A stretch of DNA of 64,000 bases from a virus. Positions 7,931 to 16,138 of this stretch are shown here, one piece after another. The notes under the pieces were generated by a model that was given only the letters and a program-made list of their open reading frames with translations, ran no database searches and was not told the origin of the DNA. The DNA lies in IMG/VR virus record IMGVR_UViG_3300046453_000063, positions 1-64,000 of that record. One strand, written 5' to 3'. Within the stretch, counting starts at the first letter, position 1, and each line of letters opens with the position of its first letter. A program made the position numbers and the translations under genes.

Positions 7931-7948
7931 ATAAAAACAATCTTTCAT
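7931..7948 (+). promoter_or_regulatory. intergenic stem-loop (H element, one mismatch)
   Basis: ATAAAA, loop ACAATC, TTTCAT, followed by GGAAATGGGG, the RBS of the gene at 7968. Confidence 0.45.
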
Positions 7949-7967
7949 AAGGAAATGGGGTGTGATT

Positions 7968-8693
7968 ATGATAACACATTTCGGGGTTAATATACGCAAT
8001 AGAGAGGGCGAATTAAAATTAACCGCCGACAATTATGTGAGAAAAATTGATAAAGATGATGCCATTTTGTCAGAAGAAGTAAAACTCAAGTTGGATAGTG
8101 TCATGGCACGATTCAATCTTAATATGAACGACTTCAAGTCATTGTCCAGAGACAAATTTAATGAAGAACTAGATAAGTTCGTAAGCTCAAATAAATTTTA
8201 TGAAATTAAAGATCTTAATTCTGTGGCTGGTATTTACGGGCACTATGTTATGGTCTTGGATGAGTATTGTCAAGTTTACATAGGAACTTCTAGTCGTAAC
8301 GATGGCATAAGAGCAAGGATACCTCAACACTGGAGAGAGAAAATATCCTTAGTTCGTCTTGATAGGGAGGAGTATGGTTCTCTACATGTAGATAGCTTTA
8401 GAGCTAAGGATACTACAAGGATATTTGTGTGGCGTGATGATGCGTGTACTTTTTTCGAGGATTACACGTTAAACGAGCTTTGGGAAGGTAGACTGGTTGC
8501 CCAATTTCCTATAGATTATTGCCTTAATTCAGTGATGATGGATATACCAAAAGAGTTTTTCCATCAGAGAATGAGAGATCGGGATTTGAGAGACTTAAGA
8601 GTGTACGGAAAAAGCTGGCGAACGGAGAAGTTAGACCAACTCAATCAAATGACTCCCATGATTACACAGAATCGTGTAACTGATGGCAAATAG
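7968..8693 (+). CDS. GIY-YIG-domain protein, 241 aa
   Basis: Start ATG behind GGGGTG. After a helical N-terminal region (1-80), the central part carries AGIYGHYVMVL, then VYIGTS and a downstream arginine and histidine (RARIPQHW), matching the GIY...YIG...R order of GIY-YIG nucleases. The C-terminal part (FPIDYCLNSVMM) is unlike homing-enzyme DNA-binding tails. It may be a phage DNA-processing or defence-related nuclease rather than a homing enzyme. Confidence 0.7.
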   Translation: MITHFGVNIRNREGELKLTADNYVRKIDKDDAILSEEVKLKLDSVMARFNLNMNDFKSLSRDKFNEELDKFVSSNKFYEIKDLNSVAGIYGHYVMVLDEYCQVYIGTSSRNDGIRARIPQHWREKISLVRLDREEYGSLHVDSFRAKDTTRIFVWRDDACTFFEDYTLNELWEGRLVAQFPIDYCLNSVMMDIPKEFFHQRMRDRDLRDLRVYGKSWRTEKLDQLNQMTPMITQNRVTDGK

Positions 8694-8738
8694 AGTAAGT
8701 ACGTCTTTAAATCAAAAATGGATTTACTGGAGGATGAG

Positions 8739-9020
8739 ATGGAGAACAAGATATCTTTTCTTGGAAGCGAAAGTAACCTTGGAGAGTTGATTTTAGTGAA
8801 GAAAGGTAGATACTTTGCCGGAATTTCAAAAACTTCACCTGGACGCAAGGCTCTATATAGGACTATGTATGAAGCATGCTTCTACAACTCCTCAAACAAA
8901 GTTGTAGCTTGGCTTGGATCTGAAAAGCCTTGTACTACGATTGTGACAACGCCCAATAAGGCAAGCATGACTAAGTTCTTGCTTGATAGTGGATATACTG
9001 AGTTCGAAATAGGGGTTTGA
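8739..9020 (+). CDS. hypothetical protein, 93 aa
   Basis: ATG 8739 follows GGAGG; the ATG at 8718 lies before that RBS. Compact alpha/beta protein with VAWLGSEKPCTTIVTTPNKA. Its stop is followed in the same frame by the 5'-truncated HNH copy. Function unknown. Confidence 0.65.
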   Translation: MENKISFLGSESNLGELILVKKGRYFAGISKTSPGRKALYRTMYEACFYNSSNKVVAWLGSEKPCTTIVTTPNKASMTKFLLDSGYTEFEIGV

Positions 9021-9488
9021 GTAAAAAGAAGAGAACATAATAGACAAAAACAAATAGAGGGATACTCAAAGCATTATTATAGAAATAATCCTGAAAAATT
9101 TAAAGAATATCATATTAATAGATATAATAATAAAAATCATGAGATAGATATTGAAGAGTGGAAAGATTGCTTGAATTATTTTAAATGTGCTTGTGCTTAT
9201 TGTGGGACAACATGGGAAGAACATTTTTCAAAACATAAACAAGATTTACACAAAGAACATGTGGTATTGAACGGGAAGAATAATTTATCTAATTGTGTCC
9301 CAAGTTGCCGAGAGTGTAATAGCGCAAAATCAACATTGAGTTTTAATAATTGGTATAATAAAGACAATCAAATTTATTCTAGAATAAGATACATAAGGAT
9401 ATATGAATGGCTAAGATCAGACTATAAAAAATTCATAAAGCAAAATTTAACCACAAGGAGATTAAAACAATGTCAAATAAAAAACTAA
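9021..9488 (+). pseudogene. 5'-truncated HNH endonuclease copy
   Basis: From the codon after TGA 9018-9020 the same frame stays open and matches the C-terminal two thirds of the HNH gene at 7099: CACAYCG, LHKEHVV, NCVPSCRECNSAKS, IRIYEWL. The N-terminal Cys finger, a start codon and an RBS are missing. It could be expressed only by read-through. Best read as a decayed homing endonuclease; its end overlaps the start of the gene at 9470. Confidence 0.75.
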
Positions 9489-9619
9489 GAATCATCCACT
9501 ATCCACAAATCGGAGCAAAACCATTTAAAGTAGAAGTAAGTAATCTACAAGAGGCTAGGCTGCTCTATAACACACTTGCAGACTATGACCTGTATTTTGA
9601 ATATTTAATGGAGGTGTGA
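9470..9619 (+). CDS. conserved phage protein, 49 aa
   Basis: ATG behind CAAGGAG. Begins MSNKKLRIIHYPQIGAKPF and continues with an alpha helix; this type of short protein recurs in Bacillales phages, to my recollection. Function unknown. The RBS lies in the end of the decayed HNH gene. Confidence 0.75.
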   Translation: MSNKKLRIIHYPQIGAKPFKVEVSNLQEARLLYNTLADYDLYFEYLMEV

Positions 9620-9623
9620 GACC

Positions 9624-10067
9624 TTGTATAAGGTAGAACTGGATTTTGATTGGGTCCCTGTAATTAATGGAGAAAATAGATATCGATATCCAGCAAATCT
9701 TAATACCAGTTTGAACACTTCACATAAAGTCGGCGCTGTGTACAGATGGGTGATTTATGATGAGTTAAATAATATTATCTCTCTTTATATAGGTGAGACA
9801 GATAATGTAGTTCGAAGAATAAAAGGATACTTGAAGCCAGGGCCAAGTCAAATGACAAACATAAGAATGAAGTCACAGTTTGAAAATTACATAAAAATAG
9901 GCTATCAAATACACCTAGAGATCATGAAAATAAATGGGTTCAAGTTGAATGGAAGAGAATATTTGCAAGAAAGTCTGTCTGATCCATGTATTCGCAAACT
10001 AATTGAGAACCTTGTTATCATCGAAGAGAAAAACAAAGGATTCGATCTATTGAATGCGAAAGTTTGA
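9624..10067 (+). CDS. small GIY-YIG-domain protein, 147 aa
   Basis: TTG start behind GGAGGTG. VYRWVIYD (about 38) and LYIGETDNVVRRIKGYL (about 54-70) match the first two GIY-YIG motifs with the conserved arginine, and NLVIIEEK near the end could supply the metal-binding acid. The domain fills the whole protein, unlike intron homing enzymes. Role unknown; a second GIY-YIG protein lies at 7968. Confidence 0.7.
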   Translation: MYKVELDFDWVPVINGENRYRYPANLNTSLNTSHKVGAVYRWVIYDELNNIISLYIGETDNVVRRIKGYLKPGPSQMTNIRMKSQFENYIKIGYQIHLEIMKINGFKLNGREYLQESLSDPCIRKLIENLVIIEEKNKGFDLLNAKV

Positions 10068-10083
10068 ATTTGCATTCAAACTT
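10060..10083 (+). promoter_or_regulatory. strong intergenic hairpin
   Basis: AAGTTTGAAT (10060-10069), loop TTGC, ATTCAAACTT (10074-10083): ten perfect pairs. It overlaps the stop codon of the GIY-YIG gene and precedes AAAGGAGAG of the next gene, the same position as H elements but with another sequence. Confidence 0.7.
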
Positions 10084-10099
10084 AAAAGGAGAGATTGAG

Positions 10100-10375
10100 A
10101 TGAAACTAACGATTAGACAGGTTTATGCGACTGTTAATGCCAAGGGAGAGTTTCTTAACTCATACTTAAATGAGGGTAAAGCCAGAGATGTTCTAGCATA
10201 TGAAATTGATCCTAGAGCGGTAGATATAGTTGAAGGATTCTGTGTATTTGATGCTGAAACAAATGTTATTCCCGATGAGGCAAATAGTTTTCATTTCACA
10301 ATTGAGGAAGCTTTGGAAGAGATGAGGTTTTTGAATTCTGATTCATTTAATTTTGATGAGGACGATGAATTATGA
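10100..10375 (+). CDS. hypothetical protein, 91 aa
   Basis: ATG behind AAAAGGAGAG. Begins MKLTIRQVYATVNAKGEF; acidic C-terminal tail FNFDEDDEL. Overlaps the next gene by 4 nt. Function unknown. Confidence 0.7.
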   Translation: MKLTIRQVYATVNAKGEFLNSYLNEGKARDVLAYEIDPRAVDIVEGFCVFDAETNVIPDEANSFHFTIEEALEEMRFLNSDSFNFDEDDEL

Positions 10376-10548
10376 AAAAAGATAAATTAGTTGAAGTTAT
10401 CAAAGAGGACCTTTATTTCCTTAATGGTAATTTTGAGGAGTATATTCAATTCCTGTCCGATGAGCTACAAGAGCTACTTCCTCATGTTACCAAAGAAGGA
10501 CTACTTAATCTCAAGAAGACTATAGATGAGGTTAAATCGGGATTATGA
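10372..10548 (+). CDS. hypothetical helical protein, 58 aa
   Basis: Starts at an ATGA overlap and ends inside the stem-loop 10545-10562. Amphipathic helices throughout (FLSDELQELLPHVTKEGLLN). Function unknown. Confidence 0.65.
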   Translation: MKKDKLVEVIKEDLYFLNGNFEEYIQFLSDELQELLPHVTKEGLLNLKKTIDEVKSGL

Positions 10549-10562
10549 AAGTGGCATTTCAT
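10545..10562 (+). promoter_or_regulatory. intergenic stem-loop (H element)
   Basis: ATGAAA, loop GTGGCA, TTTCAT: six perfect pairs. Overlaps the upstream TGA. Here the next start (10606) is 43 nt away, the longest gap seen for this family. Confidence 0.6.
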
Positions 10563-10605
10563 TAACTGGGTTTGAGTTTACTATACTATTTAGGGGTACG
10601 ATTTT

Positions 10606-10899
10606 ATGAATAAGCATTCAGCGTGGGAAAGACTGTATCTGGCTGTTGAATCACTAGCAAGTGGAGAGGGCGTTATTTTGTCCCGTTTAGAGAATGTCTA
10701 CATGTCTCACATTCTGGCCTTGAATGAAAATGAATTTCAAGATGAAAGGGCAAAGACATTATTCAAGACAATAATTAAGCCCATTGAAGATGAAAAAATG
10801 AGAAAGGGGCAAATCTTCGATCTTTCAAATGAAGAAGCCAGACAAGTCTCAAAGAACATTGTATCTTTATTTGTTTATTTAAGTGAATCTCAAGACTAA
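10606..10899 (+). CDS. hypothetical helical protein, 97 aa
   Basis: ATG behind AGGGGT. All-alpha protein beginning MNKHSAWERLYLAVESLASG and ending VSLFVYLSESQD. Function unknown. Confidence 0.7.
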   Translation: MNKHSAWERLYLAVESLASGEGVILSRLENVYMSHILALNENEFQDERAKTLFKTIIKPIEDEKMRKGQIFDLSNEEARQVSKNIVSLFVYLSESQD

Positions 10900-10941
10900 T
10901 TAAAGATATTGCAAATATTCCACAAAAAAGGCGATATAAAT

Positions 10942-11214
10942 TTGGAATATGAGGGTAACAAACACAATTCAAAATTGAGAATGGAGATGTTAGAGATGAT
11001 AAAGAATTATAGTAGCTTTGATAAAAGTTTATTAAGACAGATGAGAGAGTGCGGATTTACTGTAGTTGAGACAGATTTAGATGAGCCGAATAAAAGGAAT
11101 GTTATAGTAAACGGGAGATACAAGTTTAACCTAACTACTTCATGGTTTACTGACCTGGAGACTGGAGAAAAAGATCGGAGCCTTAGTAACTTAAAAAGCA
11201 AACTGGACTGTTAA
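10942..11214 (+). CDS. hypothetical protein, 90 aa
   Basis: TTG 10942 behind AAAAAAGG is the best-placed start; TTG 10909 and ATG 10981 are alternatives in the same frame. Helical N-terminus (RMEMLEMIKNYSSFDKSLL) and a beta-rich C-terminal half (NRK-type strands). Function unknown. Confidence 0.6.
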   Translation: MEYEGNKHNSKLRMEMLEMIKNYSSFDKSLLRQMRECGFTVVETDLDEPNKRNVIVNGRYKFNLTTSWFTDLETGEKDRSLSNLKSKLDC

Positions 11215-11228
11215 TGTAAACAGAGTCA

Positions 11229-11250
11229 AGATGAAACATACATTTCATCT
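11229..11250 (+). promoter_or_regulatory. intergenic stem-loop (H element, strongest copy)
   Basis: AGATGAAA (11229-11236), loop CATACA, TTTCATCT (11243-11250): eight perfect pairs. GGAGGGG and the start at 11272 follow. Confidence 0.7.
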
Positions 11251-11271
11251 GATTATATTGGAGGGGAAAAT

Positions 11272-11856
11272 ATGAGTTTCGTGTCAATTGTAGCAAGGGA
11301 GAATTTTTTAAATGTAATGAGTGATGGGAGGGTTACCGGGTCAGACCATAAGATTATTGATGAAGAATACCAAAAGTATATGTGTGATAATAATTCATTT
11401 ATAGCTTATGCAGGAACACTTGAGGCATGTGAAATGGTTGTTCGTGACATTAATGAGTTAGTGTTCATTGACAAAGACTATTCCGGTGCAATCAATGTTT
11501 TACTTGAAGTTTTCAAACAAGTTAAGTTGGAAGAAAAGGGCATGAAAGTTATGATGGCATTAGGAGGTCTAAATAAAAATGGGGAGATTGGATTTTATAC
11601 AGTAGATTCGATTAAAAAAGAATCACAGGCATATATACCAAAAGATGATGATATTGCTTACTCATTCCTAAATAACACAGATCATGATGATACTGATTTA
11701 AAATCAAAATTCCGTGAAATTTTAAAAGAAACTGGATTTGACACTCCATCAAAGTCAATACAGGCACAAAGGTTAATGAATAATTTTGTGGCAGATAGAG
11801 ATATATCTGTAAACAAGAAAACTTTTAGAGCAGTCATAAAGACAACTTCTTTATAA
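11272..11856 (+). CDS. Ntn-hydrolase/proteasome-like protein, 194 aa
   Basis: ATG behind GGAGGGG. Residues 1-60 read like the start of a proteasome-beta/HslV fold: MSFVSIVARENFLNVMSDGR (strand, then the D-x-R motif), a lysine region, then FIAYAGTLEACEMVV (the buried G-[ST] strand and helix). No N-terminal Thr/Ser after a pro-peptide is obvious, so activity is unproven. Such proteins exist in Bacilli and their phages as uncharacterised genes. Alternative: an unrelated alpha/beta fold. Confidence 0.5.
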   Translation: MSFVSIVARENFLNVMSDGRVTGSDHKIIDEEYQKYMCDNNSFIAYAGTLEACEMVVRDINELVFIDKDYSGAINVLLEVFKQVKLEEKGMKVMMALGGLNKNGEIGFYTVDSIKKESQAYIPKDDDIAYSFLNNTDHDDTDLKSKFREILKETGFDTPSKSIQAQRLMNNFVADRDISVNKKTFRAVIKTTSL

Positions 11857-11894
11857 ATTCTTTCTTTCATTAATTTCGGGGAGGGTGTTAATTT

Positions 11895-12446
11895 ATGTTT
11901 TTTAAGAAATGGTTTAAGACAAAAGATGCATTTAAAGAAATACATCAATTTCAAGCAAAAACAGACTTAGAGCGAGAAGTGAAAAGTAAGTATAATGGAC
12001 AACAAGGGATGTATATTGCAAGGAAAAAAGATAGTGATGGAGAAGGTATATTAGTTGTTGCCAATCTTAGTGATATTGTGAAAAATAATCATAGCTTACG
12101 TTTGGATATCTACCCCACCATCAATAATAAGACTTCGTTTTCTTCGGTGCATTATCAAGGTCCAATAAAACAGTTATATGTACACAATGTAATGGCACAA
12201 ATTTATAGAAAAGGACACGGAAGAGTTTTGATACGCTCTTTACGAGAGGTAGCTAAAATCTGCAATGAAATTATTCTGACAAGAGAAAAACATATGCAGA
12301 CACAACTAATTGAACAAATAACAGGAAAAATCGAAGAAGAGAAATCAGTATTAACACATGAAGAACTTATAGAATTTTATCGGAGAGTTGGTTGTCAAAT
12401 TATTGGTGAGCCAGGGGAAGAATCTTTCTTGTTAAAAGTAGATTAA
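11895..12446 (+). CDS. GNAT-like protein, 183 aa
   Basis: ATG behind GGGGAGGG. KGHGRVLIRSLREVAK (about 108-123) resembles the acetyl-CoA pyrophosphate-binding motif of GNAT N-acetyltransferases, and ELIEFYRRVGCQIIGE near the end resembles the C-terminal FYxxxGF motif. Basic N-terminal 25 residues. A substrate cannot be named. Confidence 0.6.
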   Translation: MFFKKWFKTKDAFKEIHQFQAKTDLEREVKSKYNGQQGMYIARKKDSDGEGILVVANLSDIVKNNHSLRLDIYPTINNKTSFSSVHYQGPIKQLYVHNVMAQIYRKGHGRVLIRSLREVAKICNEIILTREKHMQTQLIEQITGKIEEEKSVLTHEELIEFYRRVGCQIIGEPGEESFLLKVD

Positions 12447-12561
12447 CCAATTTTAATTACTCTCTCCATCCAACAGGAATATTTTACCGCAAGATACTTT
12501 GAGTCAAATGAAGTATTATGGTGGTGTAAATTATTCCAATTTGAATGGAGAGATTTCAATC

Positions 12562-12765
12562 ATGAAAGACAACCTAATTCAATTGACTACATACAATCAA
12601 TTTGGTGAGTTTAGTTTCTATGTTGATCCTAAGCAGATTAGAGCCTACCTGGATAGTATTTTGTCTGAAGTTGAGGTAGAACAGTTTCTCGAAGAATGTA
12701 CATTTAAGGATACTAGAATGTTGTTTGATTGGATTAAGAGTGAATCCTTAAAGAAGGTAGAGTAA
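12562..12765 (+). CDS. hypothetical protein, 67 aa
   Basis: ATG behind GGAGAG at 9-nt spacing is preferred; an in-frame TTG at 12499 has no RBS. Alpha/beta protein with helical, acidic C-terminus. The 115 nt before it (12447-12561) show no other gene. Confidence 0.6.
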   Translation: MKDNLIQLTTYNQFGEFSFYVDPKQIRAYLDSILSEVEVEQFLEECTFKDTRMLFDWIKSESLKKVE

Positions 12766-12784
12766 GGGGAAGGGGGGGGAGACC

Positions 12785-12928
12785 ATGGAATCAAAGGTTC
12801 CAACTATTGAGGAGTACAAGGAAGCCCTTAATTGGATAGTTGATCAATTTGAAAAAGTACTAGCAGGAGAAAAGGCAGGGAATGTAGTCGAGAGCCTGTC
12901 ATATGCCAAGTCATTGTTAAAATCTTGA
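12785..12928 (+). CDS. hypothetical helical protein, 47 aa
   Basis: ATG behind GGGGGGGAG. One long helical protein (VPTIEEYKEALNWIVDQFEK). Function unknown. Confidence 0.7.
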   Translation: MESKVPTIEEYKEALNWIVDQFEKVLAGEKAGNVVESLSYAKSLLKS

Positions 12929-12964
12929 TAAATGTTTACTTTTAAAGACAAAGGAGATATAAAA

Positions 12965-13186
12965 ATGCAGCTTTATCAATTTTGGTGGCGCGAAGCATGG
13001 GAAGAAGAAACAGGAGAGCCTTTGGCTCATGAAAAGGTATTCTCCAGGGAAGAATTAGCAGGATTTATAAAAGAATCGAATTATATGTCAAGCATCGAAA
13101 AACTTGAGAATTTCTTAATTGAAGAAAAAGGTTTTTACAAGCCCAATTGCATCAGAGTGGATGCAGATGATCCACTAAAAGCTTGA
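12965..13186 (+). CDS. hypothetical protein, 73 aa
   Basis: ATG behind AAAGGAG. Begins MQLYQFWWREAWEEETGEPL; acidic, helical, Trp-rich. Resembles short phage proteins of unknown role. Confidence 0.7.
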   Translation: MQLYQFWWREAWEEETGEPLAHEKVFSREELAGFIKESNYMSSIEKLENFLIEEKGFYKPNCIRVDADDPLKA

Positions 13187-13221
13187 TAAAAGCTTGATTT
13201 GATCAGAAAGTTGGTGACTGG

Positions 13222-13386
13222 TTGAAGTGTGAACATAAGCATATTGCAGTTGTTTTTGCAGCAGGCAAAGAATTGGATAGTGGAGGAATTGAAAAGGATC
13301 TTGTGGTTGATTGCTCAGATTGCCATGAAGAGTTGTTTAGAATGTCCGTTTATCATAAGCAAATATTTAATCTTTTGCCAGATTGA
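13222..13386 (+). CDS. zinc-finger protein, 54 aa
   Basis: TTG start behind TTGGTG. CEHKH at the N-terminus and CSDCHEEL in the middle give a Cys/His metal site. Short DNA- or protein-binding protein; role unknown. Confidence 0.6.
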   Translation: MKCEHKHIAVVFAAGKELDSGGIEKDLVVDCSDCHEELFRMSVYHKQIFNLLPD

Positions 13387-13426
13387 ATAAATGAAATTTA
13401 AATCCACAAGAAAGGGAAGTGAAAAA

Positions 13427-13642
13427 ATGGCGTTTGTGATAGTGATCCGAGATGTTGGAAACCCACATGCAGATTTTTACGCTGGTGGAACATATCAATG
13501 TGAACGAGAAATCTATCCAGTGACAGCATTAGGTGATACGGACGCTAAAATATACCGTACTCGTAGAATGGCAGAAAGAGCGGCTGACGGACTTGATAAG
13601 AGAACACGTTTTATCTATACGGTAGTTGAGCTGCCTGAATAA
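13427..13642 (+). CDS. hypothetical protein, 71 aa
   Basis: ATG behind AAGGGAAG. Begins MAFVIVIRDVGNPHADFYAG; ends with a helix and strand (RRMAERAADGLDKRTRFIYT), a pattern common in small phage proteins that modify surface residues by charge. Function unknown. Confidence 0.65.
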   Translation: MAFVIVIRDVGNPHADFYAGGTYQCEREIYPVTALGDTDAKIYRTRRMAERAADGLDKRTRFIYTVVELPE

Positions 13643-13659
13643 TGAGGGAGGAGGTTTAG

Positions 13660-13686
13660 AAAATCCTTATAAACACTGGGTTTTTT
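13660..13686 (+). terminator. probable terminator
   Basis: AAAATCC (13660-13666) pairs with GGGTTTT (13678-13684), followed by TT. The inner AAACACTGGG resembles the terminator loop at 48236-48247. Confidence 0.6.
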
Positions 13687-13700
13687 GATCACCAAAGTGC

Positions 13701-13718
13701 ATGAAAGCCCGATTTCAT
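13701..13718 (+). promoter_or_regulatory. intergenic stem-loop (H element)
   Basis: ATGAAA, loop GCCCGA, TTTCAT, six perfect pairs, followed by AAGGGTG. It precedes a decayed gene (13753), so the element has outlived the gene it served. Confidence 0.6.
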
Positions 13719-13752
13719 AAGGGTGAATAATACATTAAAAGGATAATATTTA

Positions 13753-13916
13753 ATGATTAAAACTGATTTTGCATATACTGATTAATTTGAGCAAGAAAGT
13801 CGCACCACAAAAACTTGTACTGAAGCAGTTTTGGAAGAAGGGGTACACTTGATTTTTTAATTGATGAATTCAAATGTTTTTTGTTGGCAGCAGGATTTAT
13901 AAAAAGAACAGGTTGA
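13753..13916 (+). pseudogene. decayed small phage gene
   Basis: ATG behind AAAAGGAT opens MIKTDFAYTD and stops at once. Skipping that stop, the frame reads on (EQESRTTKT...AVLEEGVH), and after a one-base shift ends LDFLIDEFKCFLLAAGF, which looks like the C-terminus of common small phage proteins. One stop and one frameshift make it a probable pseudogene. The surrounding 13643-13990 otherwise holds only a terminator and two H elements. Confidence 0.45.
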
Positions 13917-13944
13917 GAAGATTGGATATATAGAGTAATAAGCA

Positions 13945-13964
13945 CATGAAAGTTCTGTTTTATG
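13945..13964 (+). promoter_or_regulatory. intergenic stem-loop (H element)
   Basis: CATGAAA, loop GTTCTG, TTTTATG: seven pairs with one G-U, followed by AAGGAGG of the gene at 13991. Confidence 0.6.
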
Positions 13965-13990
13965 AAAAGTAAATATAAGGAGGTATAAAT

Positions 13991-14251
13991 GTGATCAAAG
14001 AAATATACAATTTCAGCCCCGAAGTCTTCCAAGCAAAATTGGGGAATAAAAAGGAGTTGTTATCAAAACTATTTCATGAATACCGCTTCAATAGGTTGTC
14101 TGAAACCAAAGAAGAAATTGAAAATATATTATTCCAAATATGGGATGAAATGGCGACAGAGAATCTACATGAGATTTTCAACAATTTTGCGGACGTAAAA
14201 GATATTAACCTCACTTTATTAAGAAAGGAGAGAATAAATGATACTAAGTAA
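13991..14251 (+). CDS. hypothetical helical protein, 86 aa
   Basis: GTG start behind AAGGAGG. All-alpha, charged (RLSETKEEIENILFQIWDEM). Overlaps the next gene by 14 nt. Function unknown. Confidence 0.7.
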   Translation: MIKEIYNFSPEVFQAKLGNKKELLSKLFHEYRFNRLSETKEEIENILFQIWDEMATENLHEIFNNFADVKDINLTLLRKERINDTK

Positions 14252-14387
14252 ATACATAGAGAACCAATTGGCAGAACTAATTGAGCCAATGCACAGAGAC
14301 AGCATGTATTGTATGCATCTTGACGGTGGATTTGCTAAAGACGAAGCATATGAACTTGGATTTGGCGTTGTGGAAAATGAATTTTAG
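14238..14387 (+). CDS. hypothetical protein, 49 aa
   Basis: ATG behind AAAGGAGAG inside the previous gene. Begins MILSKYIENQLAELIEPMHR and ends with a helix (FAKDEAYELGFGVVENEF). Function unknown. Confidence 0.65.
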   Translation: MILSKYIENQLAELIEPMHRDSMYCMHLDGGFAKDEAYELGFGVVENEF

Positions 14388-14399
14388 AAAGGAGTAAAC

Positions 14400-14708
14400 A
14401 TGAAGAATCAAAGAATCTTAGACAAAGAAGAACTTGATGAATTGTCGGAAATGTGGAAATCGGTATCTGACTTTATGCCACATAGAAATCATACGTGGGC
14501 ATTAGTTTACAGGTTGACAAGTAATGGAGAATATGAGGTGGTTGAGTTTTATATTGATTTTGAAAAAACACTAGAAAATGAAGATCCTGAGTATTTGACA
14601 CCCGAAAGAAAACATGGTGTTTTTGCAACGGAAGAATTTGCTCAATTCTATATCAACTCTGTTTACATGATACAGAGTATCGTTGCTCCAGACACAGTAA
14701 TTGAATAA
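14400..14708 (+). CDS. hypothetical protein, 102 aa
   Basis: ATG behind AAAGGAG. Acidic; YRLTSNGEYEVVEFYIDFEK forms a beta pair, then a helical end. Function unknown. Confidence 0.65.
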   Translation: MKNQRILDKEELDELSEMWKSVSDFMPHRNHTWALVYRLTSNGEYEVVEFYIDFEKTLENEDPEYLTPERKHGVFATEEFAQFYINSVYMIQSIVAPDTVIE

Positions 14709-14754
14709 CCGAATGAATCCCTCATTTTACAAAGAAACTTAGGAAGGAGAGCGT

Positions 14755-15258
14755 ATGAAAATAGATGGATATGCAATTTTAGTAGTAAACGAAAATGGAA
14801 CAAAATCGTATGTGGTTGACCATAATAGTCACGATAACAGACTCCAGCATTGCCTTCAATGGGGAGATATGAACCTAGAGGAAGAACTTCTTCCTGATGG
14901 ATTAAATGACTGCTTGGTTATGGTGTTTTTCAATTACACTTCGGTTCGATCAAGTTGTTGGGAATATGATGAGTATGAAGATATTCTAACAATCCAGCAG
15001 CATGTAGTAATGCAAGAGAGCTACAAGGAGTTTTGGAGAGAACAAATATCTTTCACGATTACATATGATGGACACAGAGAGTGCCCAAGAGAGTTTGAAG
15101 ATAAAGACAAAGAAGTGGAAAATTGGGTGGATGAGTTAATAGAAGAATGGGAAGAACTTTATGATGAAGAATTTATACTTCATAAGAAATATGAACATAA
15201 AAATAAGCACGCTCGAACAAATAGTTGGTTATTTGATTCAAAAACCCTTGACTTATAA
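14755..15258 (+). CDS. hypothetical protein, 167 aa
   Basis: ATG behind AAGGAGAG. Beta-rich N-terminal half (YAILVVNENGTKSYVV) and a strongly acidic helical C-terminal half. Its last codons form part of the terminator at 15241. Function unknown. Confidence 0.7.
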   Translation: MKIDGYAILVVNENGTKSYVVDHNSHDNRLQHCLQWGDMNLEEELLPDGLNDCLVMVFFNYTSVRSSCWEYDEYEDILTIQQHVVMQESYKEFWREQISFTITYDGHRECPREFEDKDKEVENWVDELIEEWEELYDEEFILHKKYEHKNKHARTNSWLFDSKTLDL

Positions 15259-15267
15259 GGCTTTTTT
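15241..15267 (+). terminator. terminator overlapping a gene end
   Basis: AAAACCCTT and AAGGCTTTT pair except for one C-C mismatch, followed by TT. The stem includes the last codons of the upstream gene, as at 21375. Confidence 0.55.
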
Positions 15268-15282
15268 AGACCACATTTCCTC

Positions 15283-15300
15283 ATGAAAGAGGTATTTTAT
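15283..15300 (+). promoter_or_regulatory. intergenic stem-loop (H element)
   Basis: ATGAAA, loop GAGGTA, TTTTAT, followed by CAAAATATGAAAAGGAG. It lies just after a terminator. Confidence 0.6.
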
Positions 15301-15325
15301 CAAAATATGAAAAGGAGATGTTGTT

Positions 15326-15694
15326 GTGAGTAAAGTTGTGATCACACAGGAGCAAAAAGAGGTCCTGCTTTATATTTTAAATATTTATAGCAGCGAAGAT
15401 ATTGTTAGGAAACATGCGTCAGCTAATAATTTTTGGCTTAACCAAAATTGGTCTGAATTAATAAATGTTGAATGTCTGAACCAGTTAAGCGTAGACGAGG
15501 TAATCAAAGCTCTTTATGTGGGATATGAAGTAATTAAGACTCCACAAGAAACGTTGCTCGAATGTCATAATGGTTATTTAGATCACTCTCAAAGGGAATA
15601 TAGTTTTAATGTGGACGAAAAGAGAGGATTTAGAATAGGCATCGCGGTAGCATGTTTTGTGTTGGGTGAAAAGATTGCGGGTATTACTGAATAA
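15326..15694 (+). CDS. hypothetical phage protein, 122 aa
   Basis: GTG behind AAGGAG. Helical N-terminal half and a segment LSVDEVIKALYVGYEVIKTP seen in conserved Firmicute phage proteins; C-terminal FRIGIAVACFVLG may bury in the core. Function unknown. Confidence 0.7.
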   Translation: MSKVVITQEQKEVLLYILNIYSSEDIVRKHASANNFWLNQNWSELINVECLNQLSVDEVIKALYVGYEVIKTPQETLLECHNGYLDHSQREYSFNVDEKRGFRIGIAVACFVLGEKIAGITE

Positions 15695-15725
15695 ATATAA
15701 ATATCATTAGAAAGGTAGTGAATAT

Positions 15726-15926
15726 ATGAGCAAAAAGATTGTATTAGTGCTTGATGTTGAAGTTATAGATGATAATTTCGACATCCAAGATATGACTGAT
15801 TCATTCAAACAAGTTCTTGATCACGTAGAAGAAACGTTTATCGAAAACCTCACTCTTTATGAGCAAGAGGATGAAACGTTTGAAGAATTACTAAAAATCA
15901 TCTCACATGAAGAAGGGAAGAGATAA
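15726..15926 (+). CDS. hypothetical acidic protein, 66 aa
   Basis: ATG behind GAAAGG. Strand followed by acidic helices (FDIQDMTDSFKQVLDHVEET). Abuts the next gene directly. Function unknown. Confidence 0.7.
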   Translation: MSKKIVLVLDVEVIDDNFDIQDMTDSFKQVLDHVEETFIENLTLYEQEDETFEELLKIISHEEGKR

Positions 15927-16109
15927 ATGGATTATATTCTATTTCATAATTTTGAAGATGGAACGAAAGTGTTTGGATGCTATAGCGACTATGAGGAAGT
16001 AAAAGAAGCCTATGATGATGCCGTAGAACATTACAAGAAACACAAAGTTGCAGTTGAGGTGGGCTTTGCAGAGATTCAGAAAGTACAGACGTTTAATTGG
16101 CCTGAATAA
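15927..16109 (+). CDS. hypothetical protein, 60 aa
   Basis: Begins immediately after the upstream stop; RBS GAAGGGAAG. Compact beta-alpha-beta (YILFHNFEDGTKVFGCYSDY). Function unknown. Confidence 0.7.
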   Translation: MDYILFHNFEDGTKVFGCYSDYEEVKEAYDDAVEHYKKHKVAVEVGFAEIQKVQTFNWPE

Positions 16110-16138
16110 TAAAAATAAAAATACATAGAGGTATTAAT